Positions 32,874 to 46,984 of a DNA stretch of 64,000 nucleotides are shown here, in pieces. The stretch's first letter is position 1. Each line of letters opens with the position of its first letter. The notes under the pieces were generated by a model. The model worked only from the letters and a program-made list of their open reading frames with translations, did no database searches and had not been told where the DNA came from. Both the position numbers and the translations under genes were made by a program. The DNA comes from Burhinus oedicnemus (Eukaryota; Chordata; Aves; Charadriiformes; Burhinidae), in NCBI GenBank assembly GCA_008921705.1, contig VFFE01007737.1, forward strand, positions 62,447 to 126,446. Direction: 5' to 3'.

Positions 32874-35800
32874 TTCACCTACCTAATGCCTTTTCATTTT
32901 CAAGGAATGGGTGTGTCACTCACTTGCTTGTACACTGCAGCTGTAGAGCAGTGATGTGTGTTCCTCACCCTGGTGGTTGGCTTCATTCAGGAGTTGGTGC
33001 TGGGTAATTGTAGATGAGGATTAATTAACGACAGCTGTTGTGAGCTTGTGGAGATTTTTGAAGTCTCATACACTGCCATTGAGCAATTCTTGTAGCTTCT
33101 TGAGGACAGAAATCATGAACACCATTGGAACAGCACATATGTGGTTTGAGCTGGCCTGACAAGTTTTTGAAAGTACAGGGTAGAGGTAGACCAAATTCTT
33201 GTGTGCTTCAGTCAAAGTGGCGTCTCTTGGCAGTGCGGTGATGGCAACTTCGGTCTGTCTTGCACTTGATGTGGGAGAAAGCAAAAATACTCTCTGGTAC
33301 AGGGTTTCCTTCTGCTGTGGTCAGGGTAAAGAGTGAGCATTTTTTCCCCCTGTGCGTTTACAGAAGAAGCAGTTTGAGAGGTCAGTATGGACTCTAAAAC
33401 TTCTACCCTTGCTGTAATAGAAAAATAAGAATAAAGGTGCTAGCTTAGGCTAACAATCCATGCCCTTTCTTCCAAAGGAAATTAAATACCTAAGTTTTGA
33501 ATGCAGAACGGAAGGGTGTGTCTCTGGTCACCCTAGGCTGAGTTTTCCAGAAATAGTTTGATTTTGGTTCGACCTGCACATCCCTGTTACAGTGCACTCC
33601 CCCTCAGAAATCAGTGTTTGGGCCCTGCTCTGCCTTATGGGCTACATGCTCTGGAGGGTGTTATTTAAGGAGAAAAAAGCACCAAAAAAAACCAAACACA
33701 AAACCAAAAAATCAAACCCCTTGTTCTTCCTTCTGACCAAAGTGCCTGGAGCATTGCAGGAGATGGAGACAGCCCAGGGATGCTGTGTCATGGGAGTTCA
33801 GGTTTGGGAATCTGTTTCCCAAGGTGGGGAAATGCAGTTTACTGAAAACAAAAACCAAAATTACTGAAGGGTCAGAAACATCTATATTTTAAGAAAACAC
33901 TGTCGTCTTCTGAACTAAAATTCGTGTTGTTGCCCAGAAAGCTATTAGTTTGTCCTGACATGGGGTAAAGGGAAATACTAGATTTTCCTATAAGAAGTGG
34001 TGCTTGGCTCTGTTTCATCTGCGATATACTTGGAAGCTGGCATATTAAACTGAAAACTGCAAACAGTGCTGCTTTTTTTTTTTTTTTTTTTTTTTGCAGA
34101 ATAAAGCAAGTTTGGAAGTTGCTTGTGGGAACTGTTGCATGGCGACTTGCTAAAATATCCTTTCTTCTTTCCCAGATTCACTACAGATATGACTGGCTGG
34201 CTACTCTGCTGCTCCTGTGCCCCAGCACTTGCTACCCTGTGATTTCAGATAACAACATAAGAAGTGAGTTACAAAACATGTGGTGAGTACTGTGTGGCTT
34301 GATATTCTGGAGCATCTTAGCATGCAACTCCAATATTCCTTCCTAAAAAAAAAAAAAAAATCAAAACCAACCATCCTTAAGGGAAGATGCTATAAAATCC
34401 TGTAACTTATAACCAGGGTATGTGAAGTATCTGTCAAGCCTGTGGAAGGACGCTTAGATACCTGAATGCAAGTTGTTCAATTCTTATTCCTTATTTCCAT
34501 TTTAATTTTTTTTCCTTTTGATTTTGTCAGCATTTTTCACCAGAAGTAAGTTCTCTGGGAACTTGCATCCCTGATCTATTCTCCCTGGCTTTATTTTTAG
34601 AAACATATGTGTTAAGTTGAGAAGTAGGTATCTGCAATGCTGCTTGTCAGTGGTGAATATCTCCAACAAGGAAATTGGGTAGGATGAAAGTCAGGGACAG
34701 TCCCAAGTCTTTCATGGTGAACTGAAGCTTCTCTAAAAGTGCTTTAACTTTGTTACCGGGAGGAGAGTTGATGTGCTCTGTATATAAGCGTTTGTTCCAG
34801 TGTGACAAGGAAAATACGGGCTAGGCTGCCTATTCTATTATATTTGACCTATGAAACGAGCAGGAAACTCAAAACTGGAGAAGCTGGCAAAATTTTTCTT
34901 GCTGGAACGAAGACATCAAAGGGAATAATGTTCGTAGGTGAGGGTGTTCGACTGACTCTAGTGTGGATAGATACCTTAATTTCATGAAACAGGCAGTAGT
35001 ATTTAAAGTAAACAAAACAAGCAAGTGTTTTGATTTGATAAAAGTGGTGACCTTGAGAGCAGTGCAAGTCTTTGGGTAGGAGGGGTTTTTGGGGTGTACA
35101 TAATGAGTACTGCAGGAGTGAAACTTGCACTAGATTTCCCTTCCTGGACTCCAGAAAAAAGTTATATATATATAGCAACAGAGTATTTTTCTGTTCAAAC
35201 ATAAGCCAGTGCAGACTAAGTGATACTGATTAAGTAGTTGGGGCATTTTGTTTAGGGCCATAATTGTGTATTATCCTTTGGGAATACTGTAGCTACTTTT
35301 GGACAAAATGATATGACAAAACAAATTCTTTCTAAATTGTAATTTCCATTTTGCATTTTGTATGTAGAAAGCTTAATGAGCTCTTGCCTTTTGGTAATTT
35401 CAGCTGGGGGGGGTGGGTAGATAGATGGACAACGGTTTCATGCTTTCAATAGCTTCCAGCCTGGAGGAGAAATCTGTTTTCAATTTTGCTAATGTTGTAT
35501 GTCAAATTAGTTTGCAGCTTCATCCCCTAAAACCGATCTTATCTTTTTTTGGTGCCAGTAGTAGGAGTGCCATTAATTGTTTGAAAAGTCTTTAGTTTGA
35601 GCAATTCAGACTGGTGCAGTACAGTGCTTTTAGTATCTTCATATGAGTCCAACAGAGACTGTAGTCATCTTCATGCTTCATTTTGTGTTTTATCTTAAAG
35701 ATAATCCCCAGAAGTCTACAGCTGTGTTGATTTGATGTTGTGGAGGGTTTCTTTTGTGACTGAAGTCTTTGGCTTGTTTTTCTTCATCCTCCCTGTACAA

Positions 35801-38800
35801 TGATGGGGATTTTGGGAACTTTGTTTTTTATCAGATCAACCTGTTTCCATGGGGTTTGGGAGTGTGGTGTGCTTTTTCACTTGGGAGAAGCTTCTAGCTG
35901 GATCACAATGTCTAATTTATTTCCCTCTTAGCTTTCTGTTCAGCCGTTTACACAGGAGGATGTGGATTCTTGGCACAGACTGCTAGGCAGCACGAATGCT
36001 GAATGATACAATGAGGAGACCCATCTTGTCTTTTTTTAGTATGGTAGAAGTTGATAATGCATTACTGAAATTCTTTATCATTTCCGAGACACTGGAAAGT
36101 AGTGCTTTCTCAGCCGTGGATCTTGCTCCCAAGCTGCCTACACTTGTATCCCATTCCTGCCTGCTTTTATCTTTCTGTATATTTAAATTTAATGTTTAAA
36201 GAAGTTCTGGTTTTCCCATTTCATGACTTCCACTTGCCCATACTAGCACCAGAGTGTAAGCTAGCACCCTGACTCATGTCATTACTTGTTGAAGGAGCAT
36301 TTCTGTCTTCATCTGCTTGTTCCCTGCCTCAGTATCTCCAAGGAGAGGTGCGCTGGCCTGACTTCTTCCCAGCTCTGGTGAAACCAATGCCAGGTACTTC
36401 CACTCCTGCATTTGTGCTGCAGAAACAGGCGTTGTCCATGCGAGTGAGGAGTTAGCTTTGACTCTGCTGAGTTGTCCTCCAGTGTGCTTGATGAACCACA
36501 TCTAGCTTGAAGAATCTGGCTTTAGGAGCAGATTTTTTTTTCCTGGGTGGCATAGATGAAGAAGAGCAGAAGCGACTGCTGGTTAAACAGTTAAATTACC
36601 AGCTTAAACAGTTGCTCCCGAAGTGATGCGTTGAAGTGCCTTTCTGCATAGTAGTAGATGGTGGTATGGGATAGACCTGGACCAACGGTGGCTTGTGCAG
36701 GAGAATGCTGTGCTGTCTAAGCAATTGGGGTTGACTGCAGAGTAGACTTCTCTGGAGAGTGCTGGAGAATGCTGGCTGGAACCAAAGTCTTGGAGCCTAT
36801 GTCAAAAAAAGAGAGACAGCAGTGAAAGCCATAGGTGCCTCCGTTGTTCTTTGGCTGTGTGTTGAGAGCGGTCCTGACGATGTGTGGTAGCTAAAATATC
36901 CTTCTGTACGCAAAGCTTTCTAGTTGTATTAGTCATCCATCAGGCTTCTGGATTATTTAAGTGCTGAAGCTCTCCTCAAAGAACAGCAATATCTATTTGT
37001 AGAAAGGTACATAATGTGAAGTGCAATTCCAGTGTATTAGAGCTACGCTGCTTGAGCTGTTCTCAGGAATGCTGCCTCTCCTGTTGTGAGACTTCATGAT
37101 CTGTAAAGCCTCTATCAAAGATCTGTAATCTTATAAGGCTTCTAGTTGGTCTTAGGGACTCGAATGGTGATGCCATTAGACCTCCTTCTCAACTTTTCCA
37201 GCAAAATCACGCCTCCTGTTCAGTGCGACATAGCTTCAACTGTTGGATGTTGGTCTCCAAACACTGATAAAGCCCAAGGAAAAGGGGGCAGTGACCAAAA
37301 AGGTGCTCTGTAACATCAAGGAAAAATATTCCATGGGGGAAAGCATGGGGGAGCCCCTAACTCAAATAGTCAATGACCAAAACCATCTTCTATAACTCTT
37401 CAACTTTTACTGACTTGATCTAAGTCTGAAAATGCCTAGAGCTGAACTGGTCCATTTTTAGCTGTAATTCATCTGTCTCTACTGTTTATGGAAAATCTTT
37501 AGGACAGCTGCTAGCTAGAAAGTTAATTACAATACAGCATGACTACATTCTCATAAACTTAGAGAAAACTCAAATCTTGGTGGCTTTTGTAGTGCGTATG
37601 GGTTCACTTCATTGTATTCTAACCCAAAAATTAAATGCGGGGTTCCATGTAATGTTTGAGATTCACAGACTGGCAAAACACTTGTTCTTGCTTACGCAGT
37701 CTGGATTTTATGTAACTCACTGTTTTTGCTCAAGTGTTGCAGATAGTCTGTTTCCTCTAGCAACAGCCACCAGATGTTTAGCTGAACAAGACTTAATTCT
37801 TTAAAACTGACCTGTAAGAAATGTGTGAAGGCGAACGTGGGGGCGGAACAATTGTGTATCAGCATGATTTCCATTTCCTTGCTAAAAACCCAGTGCAAGC
37901 CTTGCAGTTTCATTCGAGCAACAATGGATCCTTATTTTTTTGTGGTACGCTATGAGGCCTTTTCCATGGTTTTTAATGTTTCCATAAATGTGCTGTTGGG
38001 AGGGGGGTGGTGGGATCAAGCTGTCTTATGAGAGTTAGCATTGCTTGGGCAATTAGCACTGTATGGGTTCAGTCTATCTGGCAGATATGCCACTGTGCAG
38101 ATCCTGCTATGGATTCTGGCTGTCAGCAGGGCTTCTTACCTGCCTGTAGGTCTTCTGTGATCAGCCCCTGTACTTTGGTAGACTGAATCTATTTCATATT
38201 TCCATGGGAAACCGACTTTTGTCTTGGTTTTTCAGCTGAGTGAAGGGAGTGCCCCAATGTTTTTTCTGGGGGACATGGAGTGAGTAGTCCTGATGGTGAC
38301 CACTAGGACGTCCAAGCAGCTCTTATCTCTTAAACTTCCCCATTCTGGGGTTTCAAGTAGCACTGTCCTTCCAAGACTGCTTTGCGTGGGAGAAGACTGT
38401 ACAGGGACTATTCTGCTGGGGGTGAATGATCTGGAACCTGGATTTTTGGGTCTGTTGTTTTCTCCTCCAGGTCTGAAGAGACTAGATGAATCAAAGCAGA
38501 CCTGTGCCATTTTCCTTCCGCACAAGGATATCTTGCTCCAGATCCTGTTGTGCTTCACCTTGTGCAGTTTGGACATGAAGGTGTGTGTACTGGACAGCCA
38601 AGGTGGCTGCAATGGTGGTCTCCTGGCTGGACCTTCGGTCAGTCTCTGAACAGCATGTTTGGTGCAGATACAATGCAGCTTGAGAATCTGAATGCATTAA
38701 AAGCTGCACAGATAATCTTCAAGCACAAATGTATTGGTCTTTAACTGGGGGAACTGGTGATAGGTCTGTATTGGAGAAGTACGAATTGGGTAGAGAAGTG

Positions 38801-41524
38801 CAGCTCTGCAAATGGCTTCAAGGTTTCAGAGGTCAAAGTATCTGTTGGTTTAGGTTAGAGATATTTCTGCTGGAAATAATACTTACCCTAGTTCTGGAAG
38901 TGCTTCAGGACACAGTGTGGATTCTTTGGTCTTCACAACTAGGGGTTTTGGTACATTAGCTATCATTTTGGTGCTTTTTCAGAAGTTCTAGATGCCTACC
39001 ACAAAATTTTGACATTGCTTAAGCAGGAGGTAACTTGAATATCCTTTTCCTCTAGTAAAATGTGAGACTGGTACCTTTCCCTTGTGCTGCTTGCATCAGG
39101 TTCAAGTTTTGAATAATTTTCAAAACTAGTGCGTGGGGATACTTACAGTAAGACCTTGCTGAAATGAGCTCATGGGCCACGTGCTTGCTGGCTCCTGGCT
39201 GGGTTTTACTGTGTTTACTGGCTGTGTTGACCAGTTGTCATCCTTGTGCAACAAGTTGCATTTGTTTCTCCTTTAAGTACATGCTAGATCACTCTTTTTC
39301 AAAATGCTACCAAATTATTTTGCTTACTAAATACCTGCCAGTTTTGAAATTCAGCATTTCCTGTCCTGTTTTCTCCTGGTGGGATGGGGGAGGGAGGCTG
39401 TGCTACTTCCCAGTGTTTCAGAAACATGTGAGGGTGGAAGATGTGGCTGCAGTTTCAGTGAAAGCTGTTGCTACTGTAGTTAACACCAATGAAAGCCTTT
39501 ATGTTCTTGGCATTCTGTTGTTATTGAGGATATGAAAAGAGCTACTGAAAATTAGCAAACAACCAGGGAAGCAATACTCCTCGAGTGCGTGCATTTATTT
39601 TGAGGTGTTAGAAGAATCATAAATGTCCAATTGTCCACAAGTTCCTTAGCTGTCCATTTAATGGAACACTGTGTGACAACCTGCTGCTCCTGAAAAGGAT
39701 GATACCATCTACCTGTACCTTTCCTCAGGCTGTCTCTGAGGCTTTTTTTTTTTAACCTTTCAGTAGGGATTCAGCTCAGGAACACGATGGAAAGCCATGC
39801 AATTCTGGAGTTGGCTCGCTGAGAGGTCAAACGAGTACCAGAGCTGGAGAGACTTGAGGACACCTGATGGAAGGAGGAGCAGGAAGATGCCTTTTAGGGT
39901 AGCTACTTGTGAAACACGATAAGCCATGTGATGTGAATGGCTGTTCTGGTAACCGTGGGGCTACTCGGCTCTTCTGACCAGCTCGTCTCTGTCTCCTTCA
40001 GCCCCCAGGAGACACCTAAAGCCTGGCTTTGACTCCCACTCTGTCCTTCCTTGTACCTAGGACATGGGCAGAGTAGGAAGATGGGACCAGGGAAGGTCAG
40101 GATGAGGTACGGTGGGAGTAGGGAGGTGGTGGGACGTTTGGGCTCTGCTCTGCCTGACCCATCTCTGGGGATACAAGGTATAAATCTCTCCCTCTGACCT
40201 CGCACCAGGCCTGGGGGTACTTGGACTCTGTGCTTCCCATTGCTTGTCTGTCCTGTGCTCCCCAGGCTGTAGTGTGCTGGTGCTGCTGGTACCATCTGTG
40301 AAGCTGTCTTGTACCTTATGGGCAGGGTGTTGCCCTGTAGTTGAAGAGCCATGACCTGGACCTACAGCTGCTGAGTCTGGGAGGCTCCTTTGGGCTGGAG
40401 TTGCCTCGTCTTTGCTTAATTTCAGTTTTTAGCCTGTCTCAGCCTGGCCGCTAAACTACTAAGGCTGCTGTAGTCTAGACCAGTCATGGTCTGTTATATC
40501 CTTGGGGATGGGGTGGAGTTGTCTGAAACGCTCTGTGATGTGGAAACAGCATTTCAGACTCGTGGGATGCTGCAGAGGAGTTGTGGGGCCATTTGGGGAT
40601 TCACCTGAAGGTAGCCACTAGGAAAAGCATGGAAAGCGGATAACAAATGTTACTGGGATAAACCAATGGCTGTCTGAAAGAGGTTTGCCTGCTGTTTGCT
40701 TCCCGTGGGTCATGAGAAATCTGGAGGTAAATGCTTAATTGTTTCACTTCTAAGGTTTTGGAAGTTTTTCTCATCACCTTGAACCACCTTACTGTGCTTC
40801 AGCACTTGCAATTAATTATTAAACATGTCACCATGTATCTGAGAGACTATAAGATCAGAAGCAGAGTACATATGGAGCTTTGACTTGCACCCCCCCCCCC
40901 AAGAAAACTAAAGCTTATTAATTGATCACCACATAGATCAGGCATAAGTTGCTTTTTTATACTTATACATCAATTGGAAAAATTGTTGTACAGTATAACT
41001 GACCTTTTCTTAAAACAACCAAAACCCCACCGCTAACATGCACCTACCACAGTAATCCAGGAAATAATTCCTGTAAAAGGCTGTAAAATCTTAATCCTTT
41101 TATTTTGTCAGCATGTGGGTGTGTCAGAGAGGTCAGAGGATATACAGGCATTATCAGCTACATTTGGTACCATTTCAGGAGAACCAAGAGAGTCTAAGCA
41201 GTAATTAAGCTAACTCCTATGCATTTGAATCGGTGATGAACAGCACCACTAATGACCACTGGTTTGCTGTCTGCTGTAACTCAGCTGTGCTCAGATAAAC
41301 TGCTACTGGAAGTGGCATCTTCTGTTTCCTTCCAGAAATCCTTTGGTGTGAGAAGTCCCAGATTTGTACATGTGCTGTATTTGCACGTGTGCCCTGTGGA
41401 AGAAGAGCAGATAAGCTTCAGATAGGAGTTGTCCAACTTGCTTCCTAGCCAGCTGACAGGTAATGGTAAGCAATTTCTAAAGACAAATACATGATTGCTG
41501 CCATCATCTGTTCCTCAAGCACCA
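32874..41524 (+). other. CSNK1G1 intron 1, long unannotated part
   Basis: No supported gene. A T23 run at 34073-34095 ends in GCAG and makes a strong-looking splice acceptor, but nothing exon-like follows. An A-run lies at about 34346-34360 and a C11 run at 40890-40900. ORFs of 118 codons at 38293-38649 (+) and 149 codons at 39903-40352 (-) have no recognisable domain. Confidence 0.45.
34073..34095. repeat. T23 homopolymer run
   Basis: Twenty-three consecutive T, immediately followed by GCAGAATAAAGC. On the - strand this would be an A-tail, but no retroposed body is recognisable to its right. Confidence 0.85.
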
Positions 41525-42248
41525 AATCCAGGCTGGGTGGAGAATGGATGGAGAGCAGCCCTGAGGAGAGGGACTTAGGGGTGTTGGTGGATGAGAAGCT
41601 CAACATGAGTCAGCAATGTACGCTCGCAGCCCAGAAGACCAACCCTATCCTGGGCTGTGTCCCCAGCAGCGTGGCCAGCAGGTCGAGGGAGGGGATTTTG
41701 CCCCTCTGCTCCGCTCTCCTGAGACCCCAACCTGGAGTACTGTGTCCAGCTCTGGAGCCCCCAACATTAGAAGGACATGGACCTGCTGGAGCGGGTCCAG
41801 AGGAGGCCACGAAGATGATCAGAGGGCTGGAGCACCTCTGCTGTGAGGGCAGGCTGAGAGAGTTGGGGTTGTTCAGCCTGGAGAGAAGAGAAGGCTCCGG
41901 GGAGACCTTAGAGCAGCCTTCCAGTATCTGAAAGGGGCTACAAGAAAGCTGGAGAGGGACTTCTTACAAGGGCATGTAGTGATAGGACGAGGGGTGATGG
42001 CTTCAAACTGGAAGAGGGGAGATTTAGATTAGATATCAGGAAGAAATTTTTCACTATGCAGGTGGCGACACACTGGCCCAGGTTGCCCAGAGAAGCTGTG
42101 GCTGCCCCATCCCTGGAGGTGTTCAAGGCCAGGTTGGATGAGGCTTTGAGCAGCCACGTCCAGTGGGAGGTGTCCTTGCCCATGGCAGGGGAGTTGGAAC
42201 TGGAGGATCTTTAAGGTCCCTTCCAACCCAACCGTTCTATTATTCTGT
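41525..42248 (+). mobile_element. CR1 LINE, 5'-truncated, + strand
   Basis: The longest CR1 copy here, about 720 bp. The reverse-transcriptase C-terminal region is readable in part: EERDLGVLVDEKLNMSQQC, then frameshifts, then [20 protein letters not shown]. It continues into the 3' UTR and ends TCCCTTCCAACCC with an ATTCTGTG-type tail near 42248. No function remains. Confidence 0.95.
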
Positions 42249-45200
42249 GAAGCAGCAGCAGAGGTTTGCAGTGTTGTAGTAAATCACCTTAGAGAGTGCA
42301 GGTAATGGAGCAACATCCCATGGGGAGTTTGTGGCAGCTGTTGGACGTCTGACTGGTACTAGTAGACATGGTCAAGCAGTGATCCATCATAAACAAGGGT
42401 TTGACTATATTTAGGTAGGCTGTCCCCTTTTCCATGTGCAGCTTCACCTTGTCCTGAGACACGTCCTGCAGAGGGATGGTGGCCAGACCACCATGGTTGA
42501 GAGTTTATTTTCCATTTTAATGTTGATTCTTCAGATGCTGGGAAATCCAATTTTTAGTATTTCCTTTAAAAGGCAGCAGATGTCAGATTGTCCTCAATGT
42601 CCTTCTCTCCTAAACTTTTTTCTCCAGCTGAATGAGAATCAAACCTTTACAGTTTCTGTGACAAAAATATTCTTCCAGTTCTTGTTCTCTCGCATATCAA
42701 TGGCAATATCACTTAGAAAAAGAAAAGACCTTTCTGATGTAGATGTCTAAGTTGGCCATGCTGAAACTGTATTGAGTTTCACTTTTTCTGGGATGCTATC
42801 TTTGGGGACATAGTGCTGGTCCTGTGAACAAGGAGGCTGGTTAACCTCAAATGAGCTCTGAAGGTTGCAGGTTAAAAAGAAGATGAGAAACCTCACTTGA
42901 TGCAAGCTGCAGAGCACTGTTCTGCGATCTGTGGGTACCAGAATGCTACACAGATTCAGAAAGAAGCAGGACACTTTCGTTCAAGTGGAGAAAATCAGTC
43001 CAGCATCACTGCATTGATATCACTGCAGGTTGTGAAATGGTCTTCAAGTCTTTAGCTCCAATATAGAGCATTGCTGTGTATTTCTGTGGTCTTGGCTAGA
43101 TGTTGCTACCAGCCACCTAAGATGGGGTGTTGTGCCCTTTGTGCATCTTGGTGTGCTTGCTCATGCTTTGATTGCACCTGCGCTTTCATGGCATGAATTT
43201 CTTCTGAAAAATCTGAAGTGTCCTTGTGCCGGCTGCAGGTTTCCATGACCTGACTGAGAAGACTAAGCTGGAAATGGCATGAGTTTTCTTTTGCATATGG
43301 TGATTCAAAGGGATATTTTGTAGCTGAGTAAAGAGCCATTTTCAGGTTTCAAACCACAAAAGATGACTTTTGAAAAGTGCCTGATATACAGGTCAATACT
43401 GGGCATTGTATCTAGATGCTATCCAGAGGCGCTGTCTTTCCTTGTGGAAGAACTGCCTTGTAGGCTGAAGAGTTGGGCTTGTTTTTTCAGCTTTCTCAAG
43501 GTTGTATTGTTTGCATGAAAGGGGAACAGGCACTGTAATGAAATAATTCATCTTGAAAATACAGTTTTCTGGTAGTACCTAATGATGATCTGTAGCTGAG
43601 GGAGGCAGGGTTTCAGCAATGTGTTCTCAGAGGCTCAACCTTTATTTAAGTGAAGATTTGGCGGTGGGGAAGGACTTGGATGGGAGGTTGATGCCTTTCA
43701 GAGGACAGAAAGACACTTGGTAGCATAAATACTCTTGACTTCTCCCATGGTTAGGAAGTAAGTCTCTGCATGGGACAAAAAACCCCACTTCTTGTTTTAG
43801 ATCATGATATTAAAACTAATGGGTGGAATAAGGTGGTGTGTCTCTACTCAACAAGATTGGTGCTTGTGAAATAAATGCTAAAGCTCAATGTGAAGAAATC
43901 TGCCAGCCATAACTAGTCCAAGGCCATGTGTTGCAGGGCAGAGAAAGGTTCTCATCAGGGTGTACTCCCCTTGACTACAAATCTCTGTGAGTACCTGTAT
44001 TGCATCTCTACTTCATTTTAAAAGATAAACTTAACTCGTGAGTCTAGATGAGTGTGAAAGGGTAGAACAAATAGCTTTCTCCTCCAACTTCAGGAAGCAA
44101 GGACTTCCTCTGCTCATCACTCCTTGCTTACTGTTTGTTTCTTTGGGCACTGGCTTCAGTTTCTCCCCGTTGCTAATCCAGGGGAAGCCATAAAGTGTCT
44201 TCTAATCTCTTTGCACCAAACTCATCTGAGTTGCCTTAATCTTATCACAGGGACTTGTTTTGGTTCTTGAGAAATCTTTAGGCTTCTCCTCTGTGGTGTC
44301 ACTAATTTTGAAGCCGTTATAGGATGGGAAATACGGTAGTATGGAGCTGCACTTACTATAGCTTCTTCTGTTTCCGTGCTTCCTTAAACCTTCATTTACG
44401 TACTTGGTAGCCAGCTTCAGTTTGAAATATCTGCCAAGTGCTTGGTCTCACTTACTTGTTGAATAGCAAGCAAGCTTGTATGGTTACCGGTGTGTTTATT
44501 TTATATACGAAGAACAGCAGCAAAGCTAGCTGGTACTCTGTGCTTTGGGAGGAAGGTTGTGCTCATCGGGACATCTTAGCTGAGATGAAAATACCTATGC
44601 TTTGCCCCAAGGTCTTTTGAATTCTGATCCTGTAACAGAGGGAGTAAATGACTTCAAGAACAGCTTAGGAAATGTGGTTCCAGTGTTTGGATAATCCAGT
44701 ATCTAATAAGACCCAAGTTGTGAAGCTTTTCTTGTGGACAAGGATGAGGGACTCCTGTGTGTGTTCCTTTGTGTTACACTGCGTAACTGAGCTTGTGCTT
44801 CATTATTTTCCTCAGTGAGGGAATACATGTGGATCGCTCTCCTCTGGCTTTATCATAATAGCTGGAGAAATTCAAGGTCTGAATTCTTTGTCAAATGGGA
44901 TTGAAACACATGAATGGGTTAGAAGCTTGCAAAACAGGGATGCCAACATGTGAGTCTAATTCCTTGAGCAGAATATTTTTTTGTTAACCACAAGACTTTA
45001 CACTTGTTCATACTAGGTGGTATTTATAGTTTTAATGGTATGTGCCTTGCCTTTCCTTCCTAATAGATTGCTGGACCGCAAGTGGGTGGAAGATTTGTTT
45101 TGGCACAATATTCACTTTACATAGGCATGTCTCAAGTTTACAGCAAACAGGAGCCAGGCCGCGAACTGTGCAAAGTCCTTAACATGAGGGAAAGGAGAGA

Positions 45201-46946
45201 AGGAGGAAAAGCTGTCGTGTAAAATTACCTCTCCGAAACCTCTTCAGCTTATTTCCCCTGCTAGCTTGCATGCCATTTCCTCAAGCTGACTTTGCTCCAT
45301 CAAATGCAACGTGAGCCTGAACACCTGTGTCTGTGCTGCTTGTTCCTGCTGCTCGCAGTCATTGCTCAAAACCAAATGTGCTCTGGGTTGGGCATCCAGT
45401 ATGTCCACCTTGAGTGTTGAATAACTTCAGTGGTGGTCCTGTTCTGGCACTGGGGAGTTAAAATCTGAATGGAAATAACCAAAATGGCAAGGTGACCTGA
45501 CAAAAAGGTAGCTGAGGTGTTCATTTACTAGCCAAGTACTGTTTCTTGACCTGAGAAATAAGCATCAAGTGGTGTGATGGTGCTGAGATGCAGATAAAGG
45601 GTTATCAGTAGCAGTGGCACAGGTTGGCATGAATTAAATGCGCTGCCATGACCTTAGCACAGCTGTGGTGCCAAATACATCTGGCTTTGATAATGAAAAT
45701 AAATGTGCTGCGGAAGCTGAATATTGCTTTGGAGCTATTATTTGCAACTGAAAAATGGGTCCGCTTCATGTGTGCAGGGTCATCAAGTGGCCCTGCTGTG
45801 CGGGGTCTGGGCTCTCGGTGGGAAGGGACGCTGTTGCTGCCCACCTCCAGAGTCCCTTTTTGTGGTGGCAGAAGACTACGGGGTTTTTTTCTTGGTATGC
45901 AGGGATTTTGTGAATTGCTGGATGTCCTTGCTGGCATTATCACCCTCTCACGTCTTGGGCACGTTCTCCATCACACGGTACAAAGGCAGTGGTGATGTCT
46001 GGCCACCTGTATTTGTGAACCTGTATTCAGGGTAAAAGTGCGAACGAGGAAGGGATGGTGATGTCTCGTAACCAGGCCAATCCTTTGCAAATTTAAATGC
46101 GTCCAATTACTGTGTACTTAAGGGGGGAAATTTGATGAGTTTGATGGTGCAAGAAGGCAAACGCTGTCACCTGGATGGGTACAGTCAAAAGAAACCTCCA
46201 GAGCTTATCTCCAGACTGTCACTGTGAGAAACCAAAGAGTTGCCATCTCTTACGCTGCTCGTGCCACTCAGATGTGTCCTAGTGCGCTGGGTGGTTTTAC
46301 ATGGTATGCCAACATGGAGAGGCTACCTCTCCTGATGCTGCTCTACCTATTGTAGCACATGGATCTCATCTCGGTAGGCAACGCAGATGATTTTTTTTTT
46401 TTTACAAAGAAGCTGCATCTTGTGAAGCACGGGTAGAAGAATGATGGATGTGAGATGGCGCTTGCTAATCTGGAGGAAGCTAAAACACCCATCCAGCACA
46501 TGAAGACTTTTAAGACTTTCAAGACACTGTCAACTTGCTACCTTCAGATTTGAGGAAGAAGAAAACCTACAAACCCAAGCAACAACAGAAACCTTCAAGT
46601 ATTACAATTTTTTAAAGCCGTGTAACATGCTCTCTGGAGTATCAGTGGCTTTCCACAGTGGGCTGGTGATCCGGGCTACCTCCTTGCCATATCGAGGAAA
46701 TAACTAGGCACAAACATTTACTTTCTGTGAACAAACGCAACTGTCTAACTGTGTATCTTGAGATTATTATGCCTAATTGCTCTGCCGAGGAAGTGTGGGT
46801 TTTATGGAGCTTATGATGTTTGTGTGGGTGTAGCCTATCTTGCCATTTGCAGGCACAGAACGAAACCAGTAACTAAGCCTGTACCTTGCACTGGGGAGGA
46901 GGCAGCTCATAGCTGCCAGCAAAAGGACTGACCTTTGCTTTGTTTA

Positions 46947-46984
46947 GAAATAAATAAAAATAAAATAAATTAAATAAAAATTAA
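46947..46984. repeat. (AAATA)n-like low-complexity tract
   Basis: Imperfect AAATA/AAAATA units over about 38 bp, with no attached retroposon body recognised. Confidence 0.75.

Noticed and set aside
34073..34110. Strong-looking acceptor (T23 GCAG)
   Set aside because: No open exon or good donor follows in a plausible frame. A homopolymer run is a sufficient explanation.
39903..40352. 149-codon - strand ORF in the large intron
   Set aside because: Proline- and serine-rich composition with no domain, no evident promoter and no AATAAA on the - strand nearby. Chance is the likeliest explanation.
41491..41931. 146-codon + strand ORF
   Set aside because: It is decayed CR1 reverse-transcriptase sequence, not a host gene.
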